DNA of 64,000 bases from JACRAV01 sp964571235 (GTDB taxonomy: Bacteria > Zixibacteria > MSB-5A5 > GN15 > FEB-12), in NCBI GenBank assembly GCA_964571235.1, contig CAZNAI010000010.1:248001-312000 (forward strand). Reading direction: 5' to 3'. A program made the translations under genes and the position numbers. Under the pieces are notes generated by a model that saw only the letters and a program-made list of their open reading frames with translations, was not told the origin of the DNA and did no database searches. Below, in pieces: positions 25,353 to 33,643 of the stretch. Numbering within the stretch: position 1 is the first letter of the stretch; each line of letters begins with the position of its first letter.

Positions 25353-26194
25353 CGCGGGCTCCACATAAAGTTGAGCAGGCGGACGATAGTATCGCGAAGA
25401 TCCTTGCGGTCGACGATCTTGTCAAGAAAGCCCTTATCAAGAAAGAACTCCGACGACTGAAACCCCTCGGGAAGTTCCTGGCCAATCGTCTGCTGAATCA
25501 CGCGCGGCCCGGCGAAACCGAGCAGAGCTTTCGGCTCAGCGATAATGACATCGCCCAGCGAAGCATACGACGCCATCACACCGGCAGTGGTCGGGTGCGT
25601 GAGGACAGAGATATATGGGAGTTTCTTGTCGGCCAGCACAGCCAGCAATCCCGATGTTTTCGCCATTTGCATCAGCGAAAGAATACCTTCCTGCATCCGA
25701 GCGCCGCCGGAACAAGAAACGACAATTAACGGGATTTCCTTTTCAATCGCTCTCTCGATGGAACGGGCAACTTTTTCGCCGACGACTGACCCCATCGATC
25801 CACCGATGAATGAAAAATCCATGATCGCAAATGAGACGGGAATTCCGTCCATTTTCCCAAGTCCGCAGAACAGCCCCTCGCTTCCGCCCGAGGCCTCGTA
25901 GGCGGCTTTCAGTCGGTCGGGGTATTTCTTGGAGTCTTTGAATTTGAGCGGATCGGTCGAGGCCAAATTCGAGTCGAACTCCTCAAGATAGCCATCGTCG
26001 AGCAAAATCGAAATGTACCGCTGAGCTGGAATCCGAAAATGATAGTTGCACTTGGGGCAGACCCAAAGGAGTTCTTCCATCTTTTTGGAATAGAAAATCT
26101 CCCCGCACGACTGGCACTTGGTCCAGAGGCCCTCGGGCATTGCTTTCTTTTCCTGCGAGATGAGGCCGGTCTTGGCTTTTCTAAACCATTCCAT
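25349..26194 (-). CDS. accD: Acetyl-CoA carboxylase carboxyltransferase subunit beta
   Basis: 281-residue subunit of the carboxyltransferase that moves CO2 from carboxybiotin to acetyl-CoA, the first committed step of fatty-acid synthesis. An N-terminal four-cysteine zinc ribbon (CQSCGEIFYSKKMEELLWVCPKCNYHF) precedes the crotonase-like domain with SGGARMQEGILSLMQMAK and HPTTAGVMASYASLGDV, and PRVIQQTIGQELPEGFQ near the end. Length is normal. The alpha subunit gene is not in this window. It is followed, with a 4-base overlap, by folC, an arrangement also seen in other bacteria. Confidence 0.97.
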   Translation of the reverse strand: MEWFRKAKTGLISQEKKAMPEGLWTKCQSCGEIFYSKKMEELLWVCPKCNYHFRIPAQRYISILLDDGYLEEFDSNLASTDPLKFKDSKKYPDRLKAAYEASGGSEGLFCGLGKMDGIPVSFAIMDFSFIGGSMGSVVGEKVARSIERAIEKEIPLIVVSCSGGARMQEGILSLMQMAKTSGLLAVLADKKLPYISVLTHPTTAGVMASYASLGDVIIAEPKALLGFAGPRVIQQTIGQELPEGFQSSEFFLDKGFLDKIVDRKDLRDTIVRLLNFMWSPR

Positions 26195-26211
26195 ACGAAA
26201 ACTGGCGCCTC

Positions 26212-26682
26212 TTATGTCAGATACCGAACCATCACCAGTGCGTCTTCAAGCGGTCTTCGATAATAACGCGCTCGGGTGTAAAGTCCGGTGAATCCTTCCC
26301 GTTCGTAAAAAGCCCGGGCGCCCTGATTGGACACGCGGACCTCAAGTAATATCATCGCACACTTGTGCTTGACTGCGACCTCTAAGATACGGTTAAGCAG
26401 GCGGCTGGCAACAGATTTTCTTCGAAAAGGGGCGGTCACGGCGATATTGGCAAGGTGCATGTCTCCGGCCGACAGCAAGATACAGGCGTAGGCGATAATC
26501 TCCCCGGACGCCTCTACCACCAGTCCGGTCCACTCCGGTTGCTCCATGATATCGACAAATGATTGGCGCGGCCACGGGTCGGGGAAAATCTCGGTCTCCA
26601 ACCGGACAATCGTCGCGATATCTGCATCGGTCATTTCCCGAATGGAAAGATCGAGCTCAGATGTTCTTGTGGCGCTGGTCAA
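26212..26682 (-). CDS. rimI: Ribosomal-protein-S18-alanine N-acetyltransferase-like GNAT
   Basis: About 156-residue GNAT acetyltransferase. Features are IREMTDADIATIVRLETEIFPDPWPRQSF at the N-terminus, LANIAVTAPFRRKSVASRLL (acetyl-CoA-binding loop, R-R-K-S in place of the usual R-x-x-G-x-A/G) and VRVSNQGARAFYEREGF near the C-terminus. These are typical of RimI. The start chosen is TTG at 26682, overlapping tsaB by 26 bases; an ATG about 13 codons later would trim conserved N-terminal residues. Position next to tsaB and tsaE matches the common tsaE-tsaB-rimI order, which supports the family assignment. Confidence 0.88.
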   Translation of the reverse strand: MTSATRTSELDLSIREMTDADIATIVRLETEIFPDPWPRQSFVDIMEQPEWTGLVVEASGEIIAYACILLSAGDMHLANIAVTAPFRRKSVASRLLNRILEVAVKHKCAMILLEVRVSNQGARAFYEREGFTGLYTRARYYRRPLEDALVMVRYLT

Positions 26683-27337
26683 ATCTGATTTCCGCCTGTG
26701 ATTTTCCAAAGTAGAGCGGTTCGAGTGTGTCGAGACTGTCGCCGCCAGACGCAAGTCTTGGCTCACCGACCGAAAGAAAATCGGATGCATCGAATTCTAT
26801 CGCGCTTAGTTGAACTCCGGCCTGTTCGGACAGGGCGGGTTCGACCGGACCGATACTCGCAAACCGATTCTGTCCAGCCTGAGACACAATCTCAGGCACA
26901 GTCATTGTTGTCACATCGGCCAGATCTAACTGACCATCGTTGATCCGGGCCACCAGGTACTCGCCTTTTCGCTGGAAGATAAGCACTCGTACTTCTTCGG
27001 GAGAATTCTGTAATCGGAGTGCGGCAATCTCAAAGAGCGACACGCCCACAACCGGGATATCAAGAGCCACCGCCATACCTTTCGCTACCGCAATCCCGAC
27101 GCGGAGTCCGGTAAACGACCCCGGCCCGGTGCAAACAATGATCCCACTGAGATCAATTGGTTGCATGCCGGACGAGGCAAAGAGATTTGATACTTTGCGC
27201 ATGATCATCTGGCCGTGGGCCCGCTCGACTTCTTCAGATGACTTCACCAACCGATCATCGCCGAACCTCACCGCCAATCGGAGAATCGACGATGACGTAT
27301 CTATGGCCAACAGTCCAGTGTCATCGGGTGCACTCAT
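26657..27337 (-). CDS. tsaB: tRNA t6A biosynthesis protein TsaB
   Basis: 226-residue ASKHA-fold protein that forms the TsaB-TsaD-TsaE complex needed for threonylcarbamoyladenosine at position 37 of ANN-decoding tRNAs. N-terminal LLAIDTSSSILRLAV and the signature CTGPGSFTGLRVGIAVAKGMA are clear. The ATG at 27337 overlaps the tsaE stop as ATGA, so the longer open frame upstream is not used. Length is normal. TsaD and TsaC are not encoded nearby. Confidence 0.93.
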   Translation of the reverse strand: MSAPDDTGLLAIDTSSSILRLAVRFGDDRLVKSSEEVERAHGQMIMRKVSNLFASSGMQPIDLSGIIVCTGPGSFTGLRVGIAVAKGMAVALDIPVVGVSLFEIAALRLQNSPEEVRVLIFQRKGEYLVARINDGQLDLADVTTMTVPEIVSQAGQNRFASIGPVEPALSEQAGVQLSAIEFDASDFLSVGEPRLASGGDSLDTLEPLYFGKSQAEIRFDQRHKNI

Positions 27338-27765
27338 ACGGCGACCAGCGAGATAGTTATCCCCCGCTCTCCCTCGGATATGATAGTGAACTCGACCCGG
27401 TAATATTTGAGCGGAAGGGCCTCGGCCGCCTTGTCGCCCCATTCAAGTACAACGACTCCGTCGCGATCCAGATAGTCGTCGTATCCGATCTCGACCAGTT
27501 CGTCCGGGTCCTCCATGCGATAGAGATCAAAGTGGTAAAGCGGTTTCTCGCCGGGGTATTCGTTGACTACGGTAAACGATGGTGAGTGGACACGATTAGC
27601 ATCCAGACCGCGCCCTTCAACGAGACCACGTACAAAAACAGTCTTCCCCGCGCCCAGCGGCCCCACCAGCACGACCACATCGCCAGCGACAAATGATCTG
27701 GCCAGTTTCTTGGCCAGTTCGCGCGTTTGCTCCTCGGAGTGGGATGTTATCTGCAGGACATTCAT
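27334..27765 (-). CDS. tsaE: tRNA t6A biosynthesis ATPase TsaE
   Basis: 143-residue P-loop ATPase supporting the TsaB-TsaD complex in t6A formation. Walker A is LVGPLGAGKTVFVRGLVEG (about residues 34-52). The family motifs SPSFTVVNEYPGEKPLYHFDLYRM and VVVLEWGDKA follow. Full length. It lies 8 bases downstream of porX and overlaps tsaB by 4 bases. Confidence 0.95.
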   Translation of the reverse strand: MNVLQITSHSEEQTRELAKKLARSFVAGDVVVLVGPLGAGKTVFVRGLVEGRGLDANRVHSPSFTVVNEYPGEKPLYHFDLYRMEDPDELVEIGYDDYLDRDGVVVLEWGDKAAEALPLKYYRVEFTIISEGERGITISLVAV

Positions 27766-27773
27766 CGACGAGT

Positions 27774-29333
27774 CTATTTTGGATTGAGGACTGCCACCGG
27801 CACAACCATTTCTTCTATCGAAATGCCGCCGTGCTGGAATGAATTCTGAAATTGGCGGACCATTTCATTGTAGTTGTTCGGGTAGACAAAGTAGAAATCT
27901 TCTTTGGCCACGATATAGGTTGTCGAGAGAGTGAACATCGGGAGCCGCCATTGATCGGGCTTTTTGATCAGCGCCGATTCTTTGGGATTTGAGTTCAGAT
28001 TGTCACCGTATTTATATCGGAGATTGGTCGAAGTCGACCGGCGGCCATGAGCCATTGTCCCCCGCTGACAGAGCACCGAGCCATGATCGGATGTAATTAC
28101 CACTGTATGTCCACGAGACGCGAACGCTTTGAGCATGGCAAAAAGCGGCGAGTGGACAAACCAGCTTTTCATGAGTGAGCGAAAGGCCGCTTCGCTACCG
28201 GCGATCTCTTTTAAAATGACGTTGTTAGATCGACCGTGGGCCAGTATATCAAGAAAATTAAATACGAAAGTCGACAGTGGCGAGTCGTAATAGTCCGCCA
28301 CCTTGCGGGCGACTTCTTCGCCTTCTGTATTGTTGTAAATCTTGACATATCTCGGCTGGCGATCAAGTTTCACTCCCAGCCGGTGAAGCTGATCGACCAG
28401 CATCCGGTCTTCGTATCGATTCAGTGACCCTTCGTCCTGCACATTGTAATTGTCAGGGTAGGTCTTGTGAATTTCGTCGGGAAACAGCCCCGAAAATAGA
28501 GCGTTTCGGGCAAACGGTGTCGCCGTAGGCAAAATCGAATAATACAGATTTCTATCTATCGAAAAATATTCCGCCACCAGCGGCTCCACCAACAGCCATT
28601 GATCCAATCGCATACAATCGACAACGATAAACACGACTTTCTTGCTTTGTTTCAACTGGGGAACGAGAAAAGTATTCACCACATCCGGTGACAACGGCGG
28701 ACGTTCTTTGGCATTGAGCCATCGTGTGTAGTAGGTGTCGACAAACTTCGTGAATTCGATATTCCACTCTTTGCGCGTGCCTTCATGTGTCTGTTGAAGT
28801 CCGGTATCGTTGCTCTGGTCGAGTTCCAGATTCCACTGAGCTATCAGGCGGGCCGCCTCAAGCCAGGTATCGGGCGTAATCGCGCCGTACAAATCCTGAT
28901 TAAACCGGCTGGTTTCCTGGATGTACCGCCGCATCGACGACGAACTGATGATCTTCTTTGATTCAAGCAGGCGCTTGATAACAAGTAATATCTGTGAAGG
29001 GACAACCGGCTTGACCAGATAATCGTCGATCTTTTGCCCGATAGCGTCATCCATCAAGCTCTCTTCTTCGGATTTGGTGACCATCACCACCGGCAAGTGC
29101 GGCCTGATCTCTTTGATTTCTTCAAGGGTGGAGAGTCCGTCGCGCCCCGGCATCTTTTCGTCGAGCAGGACCAGATCAAACTGGTCGTTGCGCACGGCCT
29201 CAATGCCGTCGTCGCCGGACATCACGCCGACTACATCGAATCCCTTATTCTGCAAAAAGAGAATGTGTGCTTTGAGCGAATCGATTTCGTCATCGACCCA
29301 TAGTATTTTTCGTCGGTCAGCCACAGTTGGCAT
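27774..29333 (-). CDS. porX: PorX-type response regulator: REC fused to PglZ phosphodiesterase-like domain
   Basis: 519-residue two-domain protein. An N-terminal receiver (DD at 14-15, phospho-acceptor Asp58 in LVLLDEKMPG, lysine in DDYLVKPVVP) joins a helical linker and an alkaline-phosphatase-superfamily PglZ domain. That domain has VVFIVVDCMRLDQW (Asp239), LPTATPFARNALFSG (Thr270/272), FLDILAHGRSN, ITSDHGS and the terminal TNLRYKYG. The order and Asp58 match PorX of Porphyromonas gingivalis, which with PorY controls type IX secretion and hydrolyses cyclic oligonucleotides. There is no DNA-binding domain. The gene begins right after a histidine kinase gene. Family call is strong; a type IX role in this organism is inference. 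Confidence 0.87.
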   Translation of the reverse strand: MPTVADRRKILWVDDEIDSLKAHILFLQNKGFDVVGVMSGDDGIEAVRNDQFDLVLLDEKMPGRDGLSTLEEIKEIRPHLPVVMVTKSEEESLMDDAIGQKIDDYLVKPVVPSQILLVIKRLLESKKIISSSSMRRYIQETSRFNQDLYGAITPDTWLEAARLIAQWNLELDQSNDTGLQQTHEGTRKEWNIEFTKFVDTYYTRWLNAKERPPLSPDVVNTFLVPQLKQSKKVVFIVVDCMRLDQWLLVEPLVAEYFSIDRNLYYSILPTATPFARNALFSGLFPDEIHKTYPDNYNVQDEGSLNRYEDRMLVDQLHRLGVKLDRQPRYVKIYNNTEGEEVARKVADYYDSPLSTFVFNFLDILAHGRSNNVILKEIAGSEAAFRSLMKSWFVHSPLFAMLKAFASRGHTVVITSDHGSVLCQRGTMAHGRRSTSTNLRYKYGDNLNSNPKESALIKKPDQWRLPMFTLSTTYIVAKEDFYFVYPNNYNEMVRQFQNSFQHGGISIEEMVVPVAVLNPK

Positions 29334-29335
29334 AT

Positions 29336-30589
29336 TCAGTTCCCTTTGTTAGTCGTTACCGGCAGTTCAACCTGGAAGACCGTTTCCCCGGGTCGCGATC
29401 GCAGTAGGAGCACACGGCCGCCGTGGTATTCTTCCATTATACGCTTCACCAGTGTCAAACCCATCCCCCAACCCCTCTTCTTAGTGGAGAATCCGGGTCG
29501 AAAAATTTTGCGAACAGCACCTACAGGAATGCCGCCGCCGTTGTCGGTGACATGGAGCAGGACCGTTCGTTCTGTCTCGGCAAGCTCGGTTGTCAACGTT
29601 ACTTCTCCCGTTCGCGGATCGACCGCCTGAAGTGCATTCTTGATTAGGTTCTCAAGCCCCCAGCCGAGAAGCTCGGCATTGAGCGGCACCGGAGGAATCT
29701 TGCCTGCGATGAGCTTGAGCTGAATTCCCCGTCCTTCGAATGGCAACCGTCGCTGGAAGTAGTTCACTGTCTCTTCAATCGCATGATTCAGATCGCTCGC
29801 GACAAGCTCCGGCTTCGATCCGATTTGGCCAAACCGGTTGGCCACCCGCTGAAGCCGCTGAATATCAACCGCCATATTTTCGACCGTGTCGGCGACGACT
29901 TTGTTGCCTGTAGTTTCTCCGCTGTCATCACTGCCGAGGACTTCGATCCATCCCATCAGCGACGAAATAGGCGTTCCCAATTGATGGGCGGTCTCTTTGG
30001 CCATCCCCACCCAAATCAAGCGCTCTTCACTACGACGAATATTTTGAAAGCCGATAATGCCGACAATCATGAACGCCAGCACCAGCCCGATTTCGATAAA
30101 CGGCATCATCCGAAGTTTTTCCACCAGATCAGGATTCCCATAGTAGAGATAATTCACTTCCGAGGGCCCAAACTGAATCGGAAATTCGCCGTTCTCACGT
30201 TTCATATCTGTGGCCGCTTTGGTAAGCAGGGCAAGAGTTGCCGAGGTCGTATCGGTCGGTTCGATACCGGGCAGATTCCGCCAATGGCGGGGGATTCCTT
30301 CCTGGTCGACGACAATAATCGGGAAATCGGCCTTGAAGATTATCTCGTCGAAGATCGTCTGCAGAAGCGGACCAGAGACGTCGGTATTCGCCGCCGCCTG
30401 CCAGAGTTTGACTTTCTTCTCAACCTGTGAGCGCGTGTTTTCTTTGAGTTGATCGATGACCGTAAGGGTGTACCAGACAAAAACAGCCGAGATAACAGCC
30501 ACACCCAGCAGTAAGAACAGTTTGAACCAGGTCGACTTGCCAACATACAGGTCGGAGGTCCCGCGAAATATCCAGAACCGGCGTGTCAT
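29336..30589 (-). CDS. Membrane sensor histidine kinase paired with PorX
   Basis: 417-residue kinase with two membrane spans (about 20-42 and 165-187) framing an extracytoplasmic sensor of about 120 residues (containing FPIIVVDQEGIPRHWRNLPGI). The phosphoacceptor helix reads GMAKETAHQLGTPISSLMGW. The HATPase_c part has LENLIKNALQA, VTDNGGGIPVGAV and KRGWGMGLTLVKRI. The ATG at 30589 overlaps the serS stop (TGATG), so the longer frame upstream is not used. Its stop lies two bases before the porX ATG. It is therefore the obvious cognate kinase for PorX, a role played by the unlinked PorY in Bacteroidetes. Confidence 0.92.
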   Translation of the reverse strand: MTRRFWIFRGTSDLYVGKSTWFKLFLLLGVAVISAVFVWYTLTVIDQLKENTRSQVEKKVKLWQAAANTDVSGPLLQTIFDEIIFKADFPIIVVDQEGIPRHWRNLPGIEPTDTTSATLALLTKAATDMKRENGEFPIQFGPSEVNYLYYGNPDLVEKLRMMPFIEIGLVLAFMIVGIIGFQNIRRSEERLIWVGMAKETAHQLGTPISSLMGWIEVLGSDDSGETTGNKVVADTVENMAVDIQRLQRVANRFGQIGSKPELVASDLNHAIEETVNYFQRRLPFEGRGIQLKLIAGKIPPVPLNAELLGWGLENLIKNALQAVDPRTGEVTLTTELAETERTVLLHVTDNGGGIPVGAVRKIFRPGFSTKKRGWGMGLTLVKRIMEEYHGGRVLLLRSRPGETVFQVELPVTTNKGN

Positions 30590-31854
30590 CAGGATATCTT
30601 GTCCAGCCCTCGCATGTACGGACGAAGCACCTCCGGAATAGTCACACTTCCGTCTGCATTCTGGTAGTTTTCCAAAATGGCCGGAATCAGCCGGGCCAGC
30701 GCCACTCCGGAGCCGTTGAGCGTGTGAACAAAGCGGGTCTTCTTGTCGGCGTCGCGGAACCTCGCGTTCATCCGGCGTGCCTGGAAGTCTTCGAAATTGG
30801 AGATCGATGAGATCTCCAACCACTTGTCGACACCGGCCGCCCAGAGTTCCAAATCGTACGTCTTACTCGAAGAAAATGTCATATCGCCGGTCGCCAATAC
30901 TATCGCACGATACGGCAATTTCAGCCCTTGGAGGATCTTCTCGGCCTGCCGCACAAGTGATTCGAGTTCGTCGTATGACTTATCCGGGTGCACAATCTTG
31001 ACCAGTTCTACTTTGTCGAACTGATGCACTCGAATCATCCCGCGCGTGTCTTTGCCGGCCGAACCTGCCTCGCGCCGGAAACAGGGGGAATGCCCGACAA
31101 TGTATTTCGGAAGATCGGTTTCATTCAGAATCGTCTGCTTGAACATGTTGGTCAGCGGGACCTCGGCTGTCGGGATCAAGTACATATTGTCCCCTTCGGT
31201 CTTATACATATCCTCGGCAAACTTCGGCAATTGGCCCGTACCGAACATTGTGTCGGCATTGACCAGATAGGGGGCGTTGGTTTCGACAAAACCGTCGGCG
31301 GTGTGGGTGTCGAGCATGTAATTGATCAGTGCTCGCTGAAGTAGCGATCCTTTGCCGCGCAGAAGATAAAATCCCGAGCCCGAGATTTTCGTCGCCGCCT
31401 CAAGATCGAGTATGCCGAGCTTCTCGCCAATTTCCCAGTGAGGCAAGACTTTGAAATCCTTTTTCGGAATCTCCCCCCACTCGCGCACGACTTTGTTGGC
31501 GCCAGCATCGGCCCCAACCGGAACACTTTCGTGCGGAAGATTAGGAATCCAGGACAGCGCCGAATTCAAATCGGCCTCGATCTGCCTCAGTTTTTCATCG
31601 AGCGCCGAAATCTCATCACCAACCTGGCGCATCTTCTCGATGATCGCGTCGGCCGGCTCTCCCGCCTTCTTCTTTTTGGCGACTTCGGCCGACACCGTGT
31701 TCCGTTCGGCCTTGAGCTGTTCGACCCGGGCGATAGTGTCGCGACGGTCTTTGTCTATGGCCAACAGCCGGTCGATATCCGACTGGTCGTTTTTCTTGGC
31801 GATCCCTGCTTTCACCAGGTCGGGATTTTCGCGAATAAATTTCAGATCAAGCAT
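30589..31854 (-). CDS. serS: Serine--tRNA ligase
   Basis: 421-residue class II synthetase charging tRNA-Ser. The N-terminal coiled-coil arm (residues about 30-100: VEQLKAERNTVSAEVAKKKKAG) binds the long variable arm of tRNA. The catalytic core has motif 2 (SPCFRREAGSAGKDTRGMIRVHQFDKVELV) and motif 3 (TLNGSGVALARLIPAILENYQ). GAGGA nine bases upstream supports the ATG at 31854. It is first of the eleven-gene minus-strand run. Confidence 0.97.
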   Translation of the reverse strand: MLDLKFIRENPDLVKAGIAKKNDQSDIDRLLAIDKDRRDTIARVEQLKAERNTVSAEVAKKKKAGEPADAIIEKMRQVGDEISALDEKLRQIEADLNSALSWIPNLPHESVPVGADAGANKVVREWGEIPKKDFKVLPHWEIGEKLGILDLEAATKISGSGFYLLRGKGSLLQRALINYMLDTHTADGFVETNAPYLVNADTMFGTGQLPKFAEDMYKTEGDNMYLIPTAEVPLTNMFKQTILNETDLPKYIVGHSPCFRREAGSAGKDTRGMIRVHQFDKVELVKIVHPDKSYDELESLVRQAEKILQGLKLPYRAIVLATGDMTFSSSKTYDLELWAAGVDKWLEISSISNFEDFQARRMNARFRDADKKTRFVHTLNGSGVALARLIPAILENYQNADGSVTIPEVLRPYMRGLDKIS

Positions 31855-32198
31855 CTATCGGGTTCCTCGGTGGTTTATGACCATCAACTGTGGGAAGCTT
31901 TTTAGTTGTGTCAGGCGGACATCCACGTCCGCCCTTCTCCTTGACTCAAGTTATTATATATCAACGCCCAACGCCAGTCAACCGGCCATAAAATGGCATC
32001 GGAGTAGCCCCAGCTTGGACTTCACCCGGAGCTTGTCGAAGGGTCTATTTAATGAATGCCTCGACCGGCTCTCCCTGAAGTCGAACCTGGGAATAGAGAT
32101 GTGTTGCACACGACGAAGGGACCTACCCCTCAATTTCCTCTTGCGCACCGGCCGGAAACCCATATCTTTGGGGGCTACGATTGTTAGGAGTTAGAGAT
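31855..32198. repeat. Divergent intergenic region with hairpin repeats
   Basis: 344 bases between serS and rpmB. A perfect 7-bp hairpin GGCGGAC/GTCCGCC lies at 31914-31933. A longer imperfect stem GAGCTTGTCGA/TCGACCGGCTC is at 32029-32071. Neither has a T-tract, and both look like dispersed non-coding repeats. The rpmB promoter candidate is at the right end; no ORF is convincing. Confidence 0.5.
32141..32168 (+). promoter_or_regulatory. Candidate promoter of rpmB
   Basis: -35-like TTGCGC (32141-32146), 16-base spacer, -10-like TATCTT (32163-32168), giving a start point about 25 bases upstream of the rpmB ATG. Confidence 0.45.
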
Positions 32199-32435
32199 AT
32201 GGCAAAAGCATGTGATGTTTGCGGAAAAAAGCCGGTATTCGGCAATCGGGTATCCCACGCCCACAATGTGACCCCCCGTCGCTGGGTCCCCAATCTTCGT
32301 CCGGTGCGGGCGCTGGTCAACGGCGTACCCAAACGGTTGACTGTCTGCACATCGTGCCTCAAGGCCGGCAAGGTGGTCAAAAACGTTCATGGCCGCCGTC
32401 CGAAATTCGCCAAAGCGACCCCCGCCGCGGCCTGA
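32199..32435 (+). CDS. rpmB: 50S ribosomal protein L28
   Basis: 78-residue basic ribosomal protein. MAKACDVCGKKPVFGNRVSHAHN is a typical L28 N-terminus. A CxxC pair (CDVC) and a second CxxC (CTSC) make a probable zinc-binding form (C+ paralogue). HNVTPRRWVPNLRPVR and VVKNVHGRRPKF complete the family pattern. The ATG at 32199 has TAGGAG eight bases upstream, so the longer in-frame TTG start is rejected. Monocistronic with its own terminator. Confidence 0.95.
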   Translation: MAKACDVCGKKPVFGNRVSHAHNVTPRRWVPNLRPVRALVNGVPKRLTVCTSCLKAGKVVKNVHGRRPKFAKATPAAA

Positions 32436-32460
32436 TTTCTTTACGAGTCTGAAAATTCAA

Positions 32461-32489
32461 AAACCGCCGCAAGGCGGTTTTTTTGTTTT
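32461..32489 (+). terminator. Terminator of rpmB
   Basis: A perfect stem AAACCGCC/GGCGGTTT with a GCAA tetraloop (32461-32480) is followed by TTTTGTTTT, 25 bases after the stop codon. Confidence 0.9.
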
Positions 32490-32574
32490 GGCTAACAAAG
32501 TCGGCCGCCGGGGGAGCCAGAACCCGGCGGCCGTGGATAAAAGGGCCGATCCAATGGCAGGGAGGGGTCTTTCG

Positions 32575-33345
32575 CTACGCGTCTTTACGGTCTAGCAATT
32601 TCAAAACGTCAACCCCAGAAAAACGGGCATAACTGGAAAGCGCCAATCCGACCCGCGCCTGCATGAGATTCACTACGTAGTCCAAATACACCGACGCGAA
32701 ATCGGCGTCACGAATTCCCGACTCCGAGGCGATCAGGTTCTCGCGGGTAATCTCCAATTGCACACGGCGGCCGTTATATTCGTATTTCTGGGTGGAGCCG
32801 AGATCGACCTGTGCTTGCTGGACCTCGCGTATGGCGTTGTCGAGAATACCAATCGAAGACTCAGCGCTTGTTGAATTCGACAGATCAATGTCGTGTAACT
32901 CGGTCATTGCCGCGAGTGCACCGTTTGAACCGTCGAGCAGGTTGTGTCCATTGTAAGACGAATCACTGATCGCTTTGTTGTACTGCGCGACCAAGTCCTG
33001 AGCGGCTTGATCGTACGCTGACTGGGCCTCGGGCGAATTGGTAGCCTCGTTAGTGGCGCCAACTGCAAGTGACCGCATTTCGACAAGCTGGCTGTGCATC
33101 TGTGAGAGCACGCTGTCGGCGTAAGAATACTTGCCACTGGTTGCAGAAAGATTTTCGATCTCGGCGTTGAGCGAGGCAATTTGCGAGCGGAGATTTTCGG
33201 AAATCACCAGTCCTGCGGGATCTTCGGACGCGGCGAAAATACGATCGCCCGAAACCAATTTTGACATTTGGCGATTGGCGCCAAACATCGACAGGGCTAT
33301 GTATCGATTTGAAAAAGAACGCGCATTTATTCCCCAAATACTCAT
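32575..33345 (-). CDS. Short flagellin
   Basis: 256-residue flagellin made only of the conserved ends. The D0/D1 N-terminal part reads LVSGDRIFAASEDPAGLVISENLRSQIASLNAEIENL. The C-terminal coiled-coil part reads ENLIASESGIRDADFASVYLDYVVNLMQARVGLALSSYARF. Almost no variable D2/D3 segment lies between them. Such short flagellins can still form filaments. No other flagellar gene lies in this window; neighbours are rpmB and the dcw cluster. AAGGA before the ATG supports the start. The very first residues (MSIWGINARSFSNRYIALSMF) depart from the usual N-terminus, and the C-terminus extends past the usual LL end (KLLDRKDA). Confidence 0.85.
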   Translation of the reverse strand: MSIWGINARSFSNRYIALSMFGANRQMSKLVSGDRIFAASEDPAGLVISENLRSQIASLNAEIENLSATSGKYSYADSVLSQMHSQLVEMRSLAVGATNEATNSPEAQSAYDQAAQDLVAQYNKAISDSSYNGHNLLDGSNGALAAMTELHDIDLSNSTSAESSIGILDNAIREVQQAQVDLGSTQKYEYNGRRVQLEITRENLIASESGIRDADFASVYLDYVVNLMQARVGLALSSYARFSGVDVLKLLDRKDA

Positions 33346-33551
33346 ACGCTTTCCTTCCGATCCGGAGTTGGCGGAATACCTCTATCATGACAATCGCAAA
33401 CCGAGTGCCGTCCCTGCGGTGGCGTAAGTTATTATATGGCAATATGATACGCACGTCGCGCCGGGCCGAATGGGCGGGTTCAAGCCACATTATATAGGAA
33501 GTCGACAACTCGTCATCAGTGGGCCCTGCCTTCGCCAACAATCGGACGGCA
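33346..33551. promoter_or_regulatory. Upstream region of the flagellin gene
   Basis: Non-coding. A minus-strand TATAAT (33431-33436) could be a -10 box, but no good -35 element sits at the right distance and no clear sigma-28 promoter was recognised. The ftsZ terminator begins at the right edge. Confidence 0.35.
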
Positions 33552-33591
33552 AATAAAAATGCCGTCGGTAGGGTAGTGAAACCGACGGCAT
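33552..33591 (-). terminator. Terminator of the dcw cluster after ftsZ
   Basis: On the minus strand a perfect 11-bp stem ATGCCGTCGGT/ACCGACGGCAT (33559-33591) with an 11-base loop is followed by a T-rich run (TTTTATTT), about 50 bases past the ftsZ stop. Confidence 0.9.
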
Positions 33592-33643
33592 GGTGGTGGA
33601 ACGAACAATAGAGCTAACACAGCTCTATATTTTTATGGGACTT

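Noticed and set aside
27338..27442. Longer tsaB start within tsaE
   Set aside because: The ATG at 27337 overlaps the tsaE stop as ATGA and gives the usual TsaB N-terminus.
27774..29333. PglZ domain suggested a BREX or other phage-defence system
   Set aside because: The domain is fused to an N-terminal receiver and matches PorX; no brx or pgl genes lie nearby.
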